Shown here one piece after another: positions 23,702 through 31,856 of a DNA stretch of 36,528 nt. Source of the DNA: JBDKGH01 sp039798265 (lineage in GTDB: Bacteria > Bacteroidota > Bacteroidia > Flavobacteriales_D > Sanyastnellaceae); assembly GCA_039798265.1 (NCBI GenBank), contig JBDKGH010000145.1, forward strand, positions 1 to 36,528, in the 5' to 3' direction. The position numbers and the translations under genes are program-made. Under the pieces are notes generated by a model, which worked only from the letters and a program-made list of their open reading frames with translations, did no database searches and had not been told where the DNA came from. How positions within the stretch are numbered: the first letter of the stretch is position 1; every line of letters begins with the position of its first letter.

Positions 23702-24960
23702 TGGCAGCGCCTTTAGCAGAACGCTTGCGTCCGAGCAGCTTGGACGATTACATGGGACAACAGCATTTAGTTGGGAAAAATGCTGTACTTCGCCGTGCGA
23801 TTGAAAGCGGAAATATTCCCAGTATGATTTTTTGGGGGCCTCCTGGTGTGGGAAAAACAACTCTGGCTTTCATCATTTCGAAATCGCTGAAACGCCCTTT
23901 TTATGCGCTTTCGGCCATCAACAGTGGCGTGAAAGATGTGCGTGAAGTGATCGATCAAGTGAAAGGCGGAGGCATGTTTGCTCAAAGTGCTATCTTGTTC
24001 ATTGATGAAATTCATCGGTTTTCGAAAAGTCAGCAAGATTCTTTATTGGGCGCAGTAGAAAGAGGAATCGTTACTCTTATTGGGGCTACAACTGAAAATC
24101 CTTCTTTTGAGGTAAACTCCGCTTTGCTTTCACGCAGCCAAGTGTATGTAATGAAACACTTGGAAAAGCAAGACCTCATTGATCTCATCCAAAAGGCATT
24201 GACAGAGGATGAGATACTAGCGCCACGACAAATTAAAGTCGAGGAGTACGAAGCCATCTTGCGATTGAGTGGCGGTGATGCTCGCAAGCTGTTAAATGTA
24301 TTAGAGCTTGTTTGCAATGCCTTGCCTGAAAATGAACATGTGCTCACCAATGATCGTGTAACCGACATTGTGCAACAGAACATGGCCATTTATGACAAGT
24401 CGGGAGAAATGCACTATGATATTATCTCGGCTTTTATAAAAAGTATAAGAGGTAGTGATCCACAGGCCGCTCTATATTATTTGGCGCGAATGGTAGTAGG
24501 AGGGGAAGATCCCAAATTCATTGCCCGCCGAATGCTCATTCTAGCTTCGGAAGATATCGGATTGGCTAATCCGAATGCCTTGTTAATGGCAGATGCCACG
24601 TTTAGGGCTGTTGAGAATATCGGTTGGCCAGAATCGCGCATTATACTGAGTGAATGTGTCATTTATTTGGCTACTTCACCTAAAAGTAATTCGGGATATA
24701 CGGCCATAGATGCGGCCATTGCTGAAGTACACCGATCAGGTGACTTGCCTATACCGTTGCACTTGCGCAATGCGCCAACCAAGTTGATGAAAGAATTGGG
24801 TTACGGTAACGAATACCAATATGCGCATGCCTATGAAGGCAATTTCGTAAAACAAGATTTTTTACCAAAAGAACTTGTAGGAACCATATTTTACGAGCCC
24901 GGAAGAAATGCGAAGGAAGCGCAAATCAAAGAATGGCTCGATAAGTTATGGTCAAAATAA
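23701..24960 (+). CDS. rarA: Replication-associated recombination protein RarA (MgsA), AAA+ ATPase
   Basis: 419 residues; clamp-loader-related AAA+ protein of the WRNIP1/RarA family that acts at stalled replication forks. Seen: RLRPSSLDDYMGQQHLVG near the N-terminus, Walker A GPPGVGKT at 46-53, Walker B ILFIDEIHRF at 98-107, sensor 1 GATTENPSF, the SRSQV arginine region, SGGDARKLLNVLE (sensor 2), and the C-terminal tetramerisation part with IRGSDPQAALYYLARM and ASEDIGLANPNAL. Its ATG overlaps the trmD stop (TAATG). It ends one base from the convergent pyrD stop. Confidence 0.96.
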   Translation: MAAPLAERLRPSSLDDYMGQQHLVGKNAVLRRAIESGNIPSMIFWGPPGVGKTTLAFIISKSLKRPFYALSAINSGVKDVREVIDQVKGGGMFAQSAILFIDEIHRFSKSQQDSLLGAVERGIVTLIGATTENPSFEVNSALLSRSQVYVMKHLEKQDLIDLIQKALTEDEILAPRQIKVEEYEAILRLSGGDARKLLNVLELVCNALPENEHVLTNDRVTDIVQQNMAIYDKSGEMHYDIISAFIKSIRGSDPQAALYYLARMVVGGEDPKFIARRMLILASEDIGLANPNALLMADATFRAVENIGWPESRIILSECVIYLATSPKSNSGYTAIDAAIAEVHRSGDLPIPLHLRNAPTKLMKELGYGNEYQYAHAYEGNFVKQDFLPKELVGTIFYEPGRNAKEAQIKEWLDKLWSK

Positions 24961-24961
24961 A

Positions 24962-25990
24962 TTAGCGAACGAGCGATTGACAAATCCGTTTGGCCAAGCT
25001 CGGACCTTCATAGATAAAACCGGTATATACTTGAACGAGTGCTGCGCCAGCATTCATCTTCTCTTTGGCTTGCGCACCGGTATGAATTCCGCCCACACCA
25101 ATGATGGGGAATTGTCCTTGGCTTTTTTCAGCCAGGTATTGAACAACATCTGTTGCACGTTTTGTCAAAGGAAGTCCACTTAATCCACCATTACCGATGG
25201 AGTCCAACTCATCTTTTGTTGTCTGAAGCGATGAACGATCGATGGTAGTATTGGTAGCAATGACGCCTGCTATGCGACTATCTTTTACAATATTCACGAT
25301 ATCATCCAATTGGGCATCGGTAAGATCGGGGGCTATTTTTAAAAAAATAGGTTTGCTCAGTGGACGGCTGCTGTTGTTGGTTTGAAGCGTTACCAATAAT
25401 TTAGTTAATGGTTCTTTGTCTTGCAACTCGCGCAGTCCCGGAGTATTGGGCGAGCTAACGTTCACAACAAAGTAATCTACCACATCAAACAATTCATCAA
25501 AGCACTTTACATAGTCAGAAGTAGCTTCTTCATTAGGGGTAATTTTATTCTTACCAATATTGCCTCCGATCACAATAGAACTTTTTCTTTTTTTCAAACG
25601 CTCTTTCGCGGCTTTTGCACCTTCATTATTAAATCCCATTCTATTGATGAGCGCAAAATCTTTTGGAAGTCGAAATAGTCGCGGTTGATCATTTCCGGGT
25701 TGAGCCAATGGCGTAACAGTGCCAATTTCTACAAAACCAAAACCGAGGCATTCGAGTGCATCTACCCATTTTGCATTCTTATCAAAGCCTGCAGCAAGCC
25801 CTACTGGATTTTTGAAACGGATACCACAAACTTCTTTTTCTAAAGAAGGATGATGATAGCTGAAAAGCGCGCGCATCAATGGTTTGCCACCAGGCAGTGC
25901 ACAGGTGAATTGTAAAAGATCCATCGCTAAATAATGCGCGCGTTCGGGTTTGAACAGAAAGAAAAGGGGCTTGATGAGTAGGCGATACAT
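24962..25990 (-). CDS. pyrD: Dihydroorotate dehydrogenase, class 2 (quinone-dependent)
   Basis: 342 residues from ATG 25990; an ATG 15 bases upstream overlaps the -7 box and is rejected. FMN enzyme that oxidises dihydroorotate to orotate in pyrimidine synthesis and passes electrons to the quinone pool. The N-terminal amphipathic extension (YRLLIKPLFFLFKPERAHYLAMDLLQF) that forms the membrane/quinone tunnel marks class 2. The catalytic serine region NVSSPNTPGLRELQ, GNIGKNKITPNE and GVGGIHTGAQAKEKM also fit. In this organism the acceptor is probably menaquinone, made by the men genes in the same window. Confidence 0.96.
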   Translation of the reverse strand: MYRLLIKPLFFLFKPERAHYLAMDLLQFTCALPGGKPLMRALFSYHHPSLEKEVCGIRFKNPVGLAAGFDKNAKWVDALECLGFGFVEIGTVTPLAQPGNDQPRLFRLPKDFALINRMGFNNEGAKAAKERLKKRKSSIVIGGNIGKNKITPNEEATSDYVKCFDELFDVVDYFVVNVSSPNTPGLRELQDKEPLTKLLVTLQTNNSSRPLSKPIFLKIAPDLTDAQLDDIVNIVKDSRIAGVIATNTTIDRSSLQTTKDELDSIGNGGLSGLPLTKRATDVVQYLAEKSQGQFPIIGVGGIHTGAQAKEKMNAGAALVQVYTGFIYEGPSLAKRICQSLVR

Positions 25991-25994
25991 ACGA

Positions 25995-26002
25995 CAAAAA
26001 TA
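25995..26002 (-). promoter_or_regulatory. -7 box of pyrD
   Basis: Minus-strand TATTTTTG, perfect TAnnTTTG, only four bases before the pyrD ATG, so the message would start at or within a base or two of the start codon. No -33 TTG at the normal distance. Confidence 0.6.
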
Positions 26003-26083
26003 CAAAGCGCTATGTTATTTTACCGTGAATAACTCTGTTGATATGTGAGAATTTACACACTGTTCATTCACGGTTACCATCTC

Positions 26084-26091
26084 TACTTTTG
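26084..26091 (+). promoter_or_regulatory. -7 box of the 184-residue protein gene
   Basis: TACTTTTG, perfect TAnnTTTG; the near-match TTC at 26063-26065 stands 18 bases upstream in the -33 position. The ATG follows 33 bases after the box. Confidence 0.65.
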
Positions 26092-26124
26092 AATAGCACA
26101 AAACGCAAACCTAATCGTATAGCC

Positions 26125-26679
26125 ATGCTCACGATTTTTGGAAAAAAGAAACTCACCCCGGAACGTGTCGCTCACTTGTTAGCACACAATATTTTGGAAA
26201 CCGTTGAAAATGGTTTTCCAGAGATTGCCGGCTTCATAAAAGATAGCCCCGAATTTGTTCGTGTACCCGATATCGATAAAGATGATTATGGTAAATTTTT
26301 GATGATTGTCATCGCTGGCAATTTCAGCTATATACCACAATTCTTTACCGAAGGCCAAGACAAGGAAATCATCGACGAGTGCACGAAGAAGTTCGCGCCT
26401 GTGTTTGATATGACTCCTGCTCAATTGGCTTCTCACGTGCGTGAGTACAAAGATTTCATGAGCAGAGTCAATGCGCCCTCAAAGAACATGTTGTACGCCA
26501 TGTCAAAGGCCATATTCTTTAAGTATGATCTAAACGATTGTCAAGAGGAATATTTCCGCAGCATGAAAACACCGAACCCTATTTTCTTGAAAAATTTAGA
26601 TGAGGTAGTCCGCAATTTCCTTTGGGATTGGGAAGCCTTCAACGAAAAATACAAAGTGATCTCTCAAGCCGCAGCTTAA
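26125..26679 (+). CDS. Conserved-looking hypothetical protein, 184 residues
   Basis: ATG at 26125 chosen because an upstream frame from 26038 runs across the perfect -7 box. Soluble, no signal peptide; mostly alpha-helical with balanced charge (LTPERVAHLLAHNILETVENGF, EIIDECTKKFAPVFDMTPAQL, NFLWDWEAFNEKYKVI). I do not recognise a family. The coding quality, own promoter and own terminator support a real single-gene unit. It lies between divergent pyrD and convergent smpB. No function can be proposed. Confidence 0.78.
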   Translation: MLTIFGKKKLTPERVAHLLAHNILETVENGFPEIAGFIKDSPEFVRVPDIDKDDYGKFLMIVIAGNFSYIPQFFTEGQDKEIIDECTKKFAPVFDMTPAQLASHVREYKDFMSRVNAPSKNMLYAMSKAIFFKYDLNDCQEEYFRSMKTPNPIFLKNLDEVVRNFLWDWEAFNEKYKVISQAAA

Positions 26680-26700
26680 GAGAGCCGATATAAAATGAAA

Positions 26701-26726
26701 AGCCACTTCTAAGAAGTGGCTTTTTT
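26701..26726 (+). terminator. Intrinsic terminator shared by the 184-residue protein gene and smpB
   Basis: Perfect stem AGCCACTTC / GAAGTGGCT (26701-26709 with 26713-26721), three-base loop, T6 on the plus strand. A run of A precedes the stem, so the minus-strand smpB transcript also meets a hairpin followed by T. Confidence 0.93.
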
Positions 26727-26735
26727 ATTTTCTGA

Positions 26736-27176
26736 TTACTTGCTGATGCGATCAATCTCTCTGCGCATATCCTTTTCTTTCGCATCATTCCGCTTATCAC
26801 CATGATTTTTCCCTTTGGCAAGAGCAATTTTTAACTTAGCCCATCCCTTTTCACTGATAAAAAGGAGGGTGGGAACAACGGTAATTCCCGTATCTTTCAA
26901 CTTGCGATTGATACGACTTAATTCTGTTTGATTGAGCAAAAGTTTGCGCACACGACGTTCTTCATGATTGATGTAACCGCCGTTGGCGTAAGGAGAGATG
27001 TTCATGTTAATCACGAATAACTCACCTTTACTCATTTTACAATAGGCATCAGCAATGTTGGCCTTACCAGCGCGGATGCTCTTGATCTCGCTGCCGGTTA
27101 GCAACATGCCAGCAGTGAATTCTTCGATTAAGAAGTATTCGAAACCTGCTTTTTTATTTTTAATTTCAATGCCCAT
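26736..27176 (-). CDS. smpB: SsrA-binding protein SmpB
   Basis: 146 residues. RNA-binding partner of tmRNA in trans-translation rescue of stalled ribosomes. Seen: IKNKKAGFEYFLIEEFTAGM, LTGSEIKSIRAGKANI, the conserved NMNISPYANGGYINHEERRVRKLLL, KGWAKLKIALAKGKNHGDKR, and a basic C-terminal tail (RRDI-type, here REIDR) that reaches the decoding centre. A perfect -7 box precedes it by eight bases. The tmRNA gene (ssrA) itself is not in the window. Confidence 0.97.
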   Translation of the reverse strand: MGIEIKNKKAGFEYFLIEEFTAGMLLTGSEIKSIRAGKANIADAYCKMSKGELFVINMNISPYANGGYINHEERRVRKLLLNQTELSRINRKLKDTGITVVPTLLFISEKGWAKLKIALAKGKNHGDKRNDAKEKDMRREIDRISK

Positions 27177-27184
27177 AGAGGCTA

Positions 27185-27192
27185 CAAAGGTA
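27185..27192 (-). promoter_or_regulatory. -7 box of smpB
   Basis: Minus-strand TACCTTTG, perfect TAnnTTTG, eight bases before the ATG, so a leader of only a few bases is expected. Confidence 0.65.
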
Positions 27193-27257
27193 ATGGCCGT
27201 TGTTTGAATTACGTTGTCACTTTTATTCTAATTATGCGTAAAACCTAATATTCACTC

Positions 27258-29519
27258 ATGCAGAAACGAAGTAACATAGCTCAGAAACTACGCAGGATAA
27301 GGTTTTTCTTCCCCATCCAGTTGCTCATTCTGCATGTCAAAAAAAATCACTTTCTCCTTTTCTTTTGGCTGCTTCTATTTGGATTTACCACGGGTGTATT
27401 GGCTTCTAAGTTCGGGGTACCTCAACAATTTTTGATTCCTGAGTACCGCGGCGCATCAGGTATTTTATCCTTTTACATTGTTGGTTTTGCGCTGGGTGGG
27501 TTTATCACCGCGTTTAACCTGTATAGCTACATTATGCACGGATATCGCTTTCCGTTCATTGCTACGTTGAGTAAGCCATTCCATAAGCTCTCTATCAATA
27601 ACTTCTTACTTCCAGCGCTGTTCATTGTGGTGTATTGCATCAACAGTGCAAATTATCAGATGGAGAAGGAGTTGATTCCCGCTGCTAAGGTGGTCATCAA
27701 TTTGATGTTTTTCTTAATTGGAGTGGCTTCCTTTCAAAGTCTTTCGTACTTCTATTTTCTCTATACCAACAAGAGCGCTCAACATTTTGGAAAAGGTCGA
27801 AACCGAAGAGCGCAAAAGGAGGAGTCGCCTGTCGAATCTCCCTTACATACGCCAGTTCAGTGGTTCACCCGTCGCAGAAGAGCCGCCAAATGGCATGTGG
27901 AAACCTACTTGTCTGGATTTTCGAAGGTGAGCTTGGCGCGCGACAGTAAGCACTATGATAAACACATTTTAGATCGTGTGTTTTCTCAAAATCATATCAA
28001 TGCCGCTCGTTTCGAAGTGGTGTTGATTTTATCGTTTTTAATCATCGGTAATCGAAGAGAAAATGAATTCTTTGTAATCCCCGCAGCGGCTAGTGCCATG
28101 TTGTTTTTTACCATGCTACTCATGCTGGTGAGTGCTTTACACTCTTGGCTGAAAGGATGGACCTTTACCTTGTTTATCGTCATCTTGGTTACGCTCAACT
28201 TTTTTTATACCGATTTAAAAATTATCAAACTTGAAAACCGAGCCTACGGACTGAATTACGAAACCTCCAAGGCTATTTATGATTTGAATAAGATTAAACC
28301 GTCCCATGCTTTAGTCAAACAAGACATGGCGTGGGGTGAAGGCATTCTCAACAAATGGAAGGCTAAACTTGTAGCCAAAGGAATAGAACGTCCGAAATTG
28401 GTGGTGATCGACTGCAGCGGTGGAGGATCGCGCTCCGCATTTTGGACCATGAAAAGCCTGATGACAGCCGATGAGAAATCCAATGGCGCTTTGTTTGACC
28501 AGTGTGTAATGATGACGGGAGCTTCTGGTGGTATGCTCGGGGCTGCTCAGTTTAGAGAGATTTTGTGGCGGGGCAAAAAAGGGCAATGCAATGCTCCTTA
28601 TGATTCGGTGTATGCCGAACAATTGGCTATCGACCTGCTGAATCCAATTATTTTATCCATGACCGTCAATGATTGGTTTATTCGTTATCAAAAACTCGAA
28701 GACGGGGCATATACCTACACAAAAGACCGAGGATGGTCTTTTGAACAGCAATTGAATAAAAATACCAAAGGCATACTCAACAAACGCTTGTACGAATATT
28801 CGGTGCCCGAGGCTGAGGCTGAAATGCCCATGCTGGTTCTTTCTCCCACGATCATTAACGATGGTCGACGATTGATCATCGCTTCGCAACCGGTAAGTTA
28901 CCTCACTCAGAGTCATGCGATACCCGGCGCACCCAATCCGCTGCCTGAGGATGTCGAGTTTACACGTTTGTTTGAAGAACAAGGTTCTTACAACTTACGA
29001 TTTACCTCTGCCTTGCGCATGAATGCTACCTTTCCTTACGTGCTGCCCATGGCTACACTACCGAGTGAACCTTCTTTGGAAATTATGGATGCGGGTATGC
29101 GCGATAATTTTGGGTTGAAAACAACTCTACAGTATCTCTATACGTTCCGTGATTGGATCAATGCAAATACTTCCGGAGTTATCATTGTGCAGGTGCGCGA
29201 CACACCAAAGGGAGTGGAGCTGAGCGATCATTCTGAAACGTTGTTCGGACGTTTATCCGCACCATTAGGAAGTATATATGGCAATATGACCAAGACGCAT
29301 GAATACAACAATGAGCAAATGTTGCGGTACCTCAAAGCCTCTTTTCAGGATAATGTAGAATTGGTTACTTTTCAGCTCAATCAAGACAAAAAGAACACGA
29401 TTTCTCTCAGTTGGCACTTAACCCAATCGGAGCGATTGTTTATCAGAAAAGCCGTCAAAGACGACTATTTTCTTAGCGAACTAGACCGATTGAATTACTT
29501 ATTGGCCAGGACTAATTGA
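27258..29519 (+). CDS. Membrane-anchored patatin-like phospholipase
   Basis: 753 residues in two parts. The N-terminal half (about 30-320) has some seven hydrophobic segments (31-50, 67-90, 117-135, 145-170, 253-270, 273-296, 300-318) broken by a basic cytosolic loop near 175-215. The C-terminal half is a patatin fold: oxyanion CSGGGSRSAF at 386-395, nucleophile S423 in GASGG, and the dyad aspartate D611 in IMDAGMRDN. Patatin-type enzymes are serine acyl hydrolases acting on phospholipids or other lipids. The fusion to a multi-helix membrane domain puts the active site at the membrane face. The last 25 bases overlap cutC on the other strand. Substrate unknown. Confidence 0.87.
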   Translation: MQKRSNIAQKLRRIRFFFPIQLLILHVKKNHFLLFFWLLLFGFTTGVLASKFGVPQQFLIPEYRGASGILSFYIVGFALGGFITAFNLYSYIMHGYRFPFIATLSKPFHKLSINNFLLPALFIVVYCINSANYQMEKELIPAAKVVINLMFFLIGVASFQSLSYFYFLYTNKSAQHFGKGRNRRAQKEESPVESPLHTPVQWFTRRRRAAKWHVETYLSGFSKVSLARDSKHYDKHILDRVFSQNHINAARFEVVLILSFLIIGNRRENEFFVIPAAASAMLFFTMLLMLVSALHSWLKGWTFTLFIVILVTLNFFYTDLKIIKLENRAYGLNYETSKAIYDLNKIKPSHALVKQDMAWGEGILNKWKAKLVAKGIERPKLVVIDCSGGGSRSAFWTMKSLMTADEKSNGALFDQCVMMTGASGGMLGAAQFREILWRGKKGQCNAPYDSVYAEQLAIDLLNPIILSMTVNDWFIRYQKLEDGAYTYTKDRGWSFEQQLNKNTKGILNKRLYEYSVPEAEAEMPMLVLSPTIINDGRRLIIASQPVSYLTQSHAIPGAPNPLPEDVEFTRLFEEQGSYNLRFTSALRMNATFPYVLPMATLPSEPSLEIMDAGMRDNFGLKTTLQYLYTFRDWINANTSGVIIVQVRDTPKGVELSDHSETLFGRLSAPLGSIYGNMTKTHEYNNEQMLRYLKASFQDNVELVTFQLNQDKKNTISLSWHLTQSERLFIRKAVKDDYFLSELDRLNYLLARTN

Positions 29520-30244
29520 TTCAGCGATTGCACCATAGCATGTATTTTCTCTACACTCGTTTCGTGCCAGTTGAGTTCAAAAATGCTGGATTCGAGGCTA
29601 GTGTTTTCCACTAATTCGCGTCCGCTTAGATGAAAATCTGTAATGTCTGAATGAATCACTTCATGAACATTCTCAGCTGTTAGACCGCTGCCGGGCATTA
29701 TTTTGATTCGCTCTTTAGCTTGCATTACAAGGTCGTGAATGACCTTTTTACCCGCTATGCAGGTGTTTGCCCCTCCGGAGGTCAATACGCGTTTAATACC
29801 CAGTGAAATGAGGTCCTCGAGGGCTTGTGCTTTATTTGGACAAAGGTCAAAGGCTCTATGAAAGGTAACAGGCGTTTCTTGGCAAACAGCCATCACTTTT
29901 TTCATCAAAGCCAGATCAATATTACCATCAATATCCAAAGCACCGAACACGATTCCGTCCGCTCCCATAAGCAGCGCGGCTTCGATGTCGCGGAGGATGA
30001 CTTCTTCTTCTAGACGATCGTAAACAAAGTTTCCTTCGCGTGGTCGTACAAATACGTAAACGGGAATGTCGATGTGTTTTTTTACACTTTGAATAAGTCC
30101 TGCGCTAGGCGTTAACCCGGCAGTGCTGAGAGCGGAGCACAATTCGATTCGGTTGGCTCCAGCCATTTGTGCTGCAGCGCAGGAGCGCAGAGAAGTTGCC
30201 ACTACCTCTACGATCAAGAGAGGCTGAGAAGTGTAATTTTCCAT
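29495..30244 (-). CDS. cutC: CutC family protein (copper homeostasis)
   Basis: 249 residues, TIM-barrel CutC family. Seen: VEVVATSLRSCAAAQMAGANRIELCSAL, LTPSAGLI, VRPREGNFVY, GADGIVFGAL, VTFHRAFD, KRVLTSGGA, IMPGSGLTAENV and DFHLSGRE, all diagnostic. The family was named from E. coli copper tolerance, but its direct role in copper handling has been questioned, so the biochemical function should be treated as open. Its 3' end overlaps the convergent patatin gene by 25 bases. No clear -7 box upstream. Confidence 0.93.
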   Translation of the reverse strand: MENYTSQPLLIVEVVATSLRSCAAAQMAGANRIELCSALSTAGLTPSAGLIQSVKKHIDIPVYVFVRPREGNFVYDRLEEEVILRDIEAALLMGADGIVFGALDIDGNIDLALMKKVMAVCQETPVTFHRAFDLCPNKAQALEDLISLGIKRVLTSGGANTCIAGKKVIHDLVMQAKERIKIMPGSGLTAENVHEVIHSDITDFHLSGRELVENTSLESSIFELNWHETSVEKIHAMVQSLNQLVLANK

Positions 30245-30398
30245 GCCAGAGAGGTTGTAAAAGCTTAGTTAGTAGCTATATGACCAACTTGAGTTGATCT
30301 CATAGTGTTTAGGGTACGAAGAACGGTCAATTCTCCATAATGCTTTACAAATAATCAAGCTACTTTTTCACCACTAAGGGTTAATTACGAACCGTTTA

Positions 30399-30430
30399 GA
30401 AAAAAAAAAGAGGCTGCCTAAGCAGCCTCT
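30399..30430 (-). terminator. Intrinsic terminator of rplS
   Basis: Perfect stem AGAGGCTGC / GCAGCCTCT (30409-30417 with 30422-30430), loop CTAA; on the minus strand it is followed by about ten T (30400-30409). It lies 22 bases after the rplS stop. Confidence 0.95.
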
Positions 30431-30452
30431 CAAGATCAATCAACCGATCATA

Positions 30453-30836
30453 TTATTTGGCAGCAACCTCTGCAGCAGCTGAAGCACCGAAGTACTTACG
30501 CTCCTGAATACGGCTCGCTTTACCAGTTAGACTACGCAAGTAGAAAATACGTGCACGACGTACTTTACCGCGCTTGTTAACTTCGATTTTGTCGATGAAT
30601 GGAGAAGAGATTGGGAAGATACGCTCTACACCAACACCTCCAGAGATTTTACGAACGGTAAAGGTTTCCGTAGAACCTGTACCTCTGCGTTGAATAACAA
30701 CACCGGCGAAGGTTTGAATACGTTCTTTGTTACCTTCAACGATTTTGTAGCTTACAGAAATGGTATCACCAGCAATGAATGAAGGCCATTCTTTTACTGG
30801 GTTAATGATTTTTTCGAGTTCCTTAATGCGGTTCAT
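30453..30836 (-). CDS. rplS: 50S ribosomal protein L19
   Basis: 127 residues from ATG 30836; the frame is open 87 bases further upstream, but that part spans the promoter and looks non-coding (KKPPKPCPEKKK). Seen: L19 hallmarks FIAGDTISVSYKIVEGNKER, QTFAGVVIQRRGTGSTETFT, SGGVGVERIFPISSPFIDKI, RRARIFYLRSLTGKASRI. A slightly extended alanine-rich C-terminus (ASAAAEVAAK) is present. L19 sits at the 30S-50S interface. It has its own consensus promoter and terminator and so is a single-gene unit, apart from trmD. Confidence 0.97.
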   Translation of the reverse strand: MNRIKELEKIINPVKEWPSFIAGDTISVSYKIVEGNKERIQTFAGVVIQRRGTGSTETFTVRKISGGVGVERIFPISSPFIDKIEVNKRGKVRRARIFYLRSLTGKASRIQERKYFGASAAAEVAAK

Positions 30837-30870
30837 GGCGCAGTCGTTTTGATTCCCAAAATTGGGGGCG

Positions 30871-30900
30871 CAAACATACAACTTTTTTTTCTCAGGACAA
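30871..30900 (-). promoter_or_regulatory. Promoter of rplS
   Basis: Minus strand: TTG at 30898-30900, 19-base spacer, perfect -7 box TATGTTTG at 30871-30878. Leader about 30 bases. Confidence 0.78.
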
Positions 30901-30976
30901 GGTTTGGGTGGTTTTTTTTCCAATTTTATTGGTTTTCACCTGTTCATATTGCCCGTGAGCCTTCATTAGCTGATAG

Positions 30977-31855
30977 TTAGCTTTGGTTAATAGTAGTTGA
31001 TTTTCGATGCTTCCAGCGTTTGTGACTCCAAAGCCACAATTCGGGTTGTCTTCGTATTTCTTGCTCCAAAATGGTGTTAACATGTTGAGTAATAGCTCCG
31101 TGTTCCCATTCTAAGGGGTTTTCTACAACGGATTCATAGCGAACCGTGTAATGTCCTCTTTTTACCTTTTCTAGAAAACCGTATATAATGGGGCGGTTCA
31201 ATTCTTTGGCATATTTCTCCGCTCCAAAATAGGTGGCGGTTTCGATACCCATAAACTGGATCCAAACGCATTTCTCAGGATTGGCCGGCGACTGATCAAT
31301 GGCAAATACAGTAGCATTGACCTCGTTCATATTGTTTTTAAAGTACTCCGCTGTTTTTTTGGTGGCTACTAGGTGTAACCCAAATTTACCGCGTGTTTCT
31401 CTCATTTTCTCATCGAAAAAGGCATTGCTCAAGCGCTTGTAAATAGCCAACACTTTGTGCTGCAGTTTTTGGGGCGCCGCCACCGCCCACAATTCCCAAT
31501 TGCAGTAATGTCCACCTACCAATATCACGGCTTGTCCGCGTTCGGCATATGCATTCATAACTTCTGGGTTGATACTCACCATTCTTTTTTGAGCTGATTC
31601 GGCCGAAATGCTGAAATTTTTCAAGCTTTCTAACACCAAATCGCAAAAATGACGGTAAAACTTGCGGCAAATCTCTTTGCGCTCTTGCTCGCTCAACTCG
31701 GGTAAGGCCATGTCGATATTCTTCATGACTACTTTTTTCCGGTAAGGAATGAGGTAATACAGCACTACAAAGAAAAAATCGGACAAGGCATAAAGAACAG
31801 GATAAGGCAAAAGACTTATCGGCTTTATGATTATCCAGTAGAGCAGTGCGGTCAT
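30977..31855 (-). CDS. LpxL/HtrB-type lysophospholipid/lipid A acyltransferase
   Basis: 292 residues. An N-terminal membrane anchor (about 1-38) is followed by RKKVVMKNIDMALPELSEQER and the acyltransferase motif H116-x4-E121 in VGGHYCNWE. AIDQSPANPEKCVWIQFMG and the C-terminal QPELWLWSHKRWKHR are typical of the family. These enzymes add secondary acyl chains to lipid A at the inner membrane; Bacteroidota homologues may also acylate other lipids such as ornithine or glycine lipids. It starts one base after the stop of the radical SAM gene, so both are co-transcribed. Confidence 0.92.
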   Translation of the reverse strand: MTALLYWIIIKPISLLPYPVLYALSDFFFVVLYYLIPYRKKVVMKNIDMALPELSEQERKEICRKFYRHFCDLVLESLKNFSISAESAQKRMVSINPEVMNAYAERGQAVILVGGHYCNWELWAVAAPQKLQHKVLAIYKRLSNAFFDEKMRETRGKFGLHLVATKKTAEYFKNNMNEVNATVFAIDQSPANPEKCVWIQFMGIETATYFGAEKYAKELNRPIIYGFLEKVKRGHYTVRYESVVENPLEWEHGAITQHVNTILEQEIRRQPELWLWSHKRWKHRKSTTINQS

Positions 31856-31856
31856 C

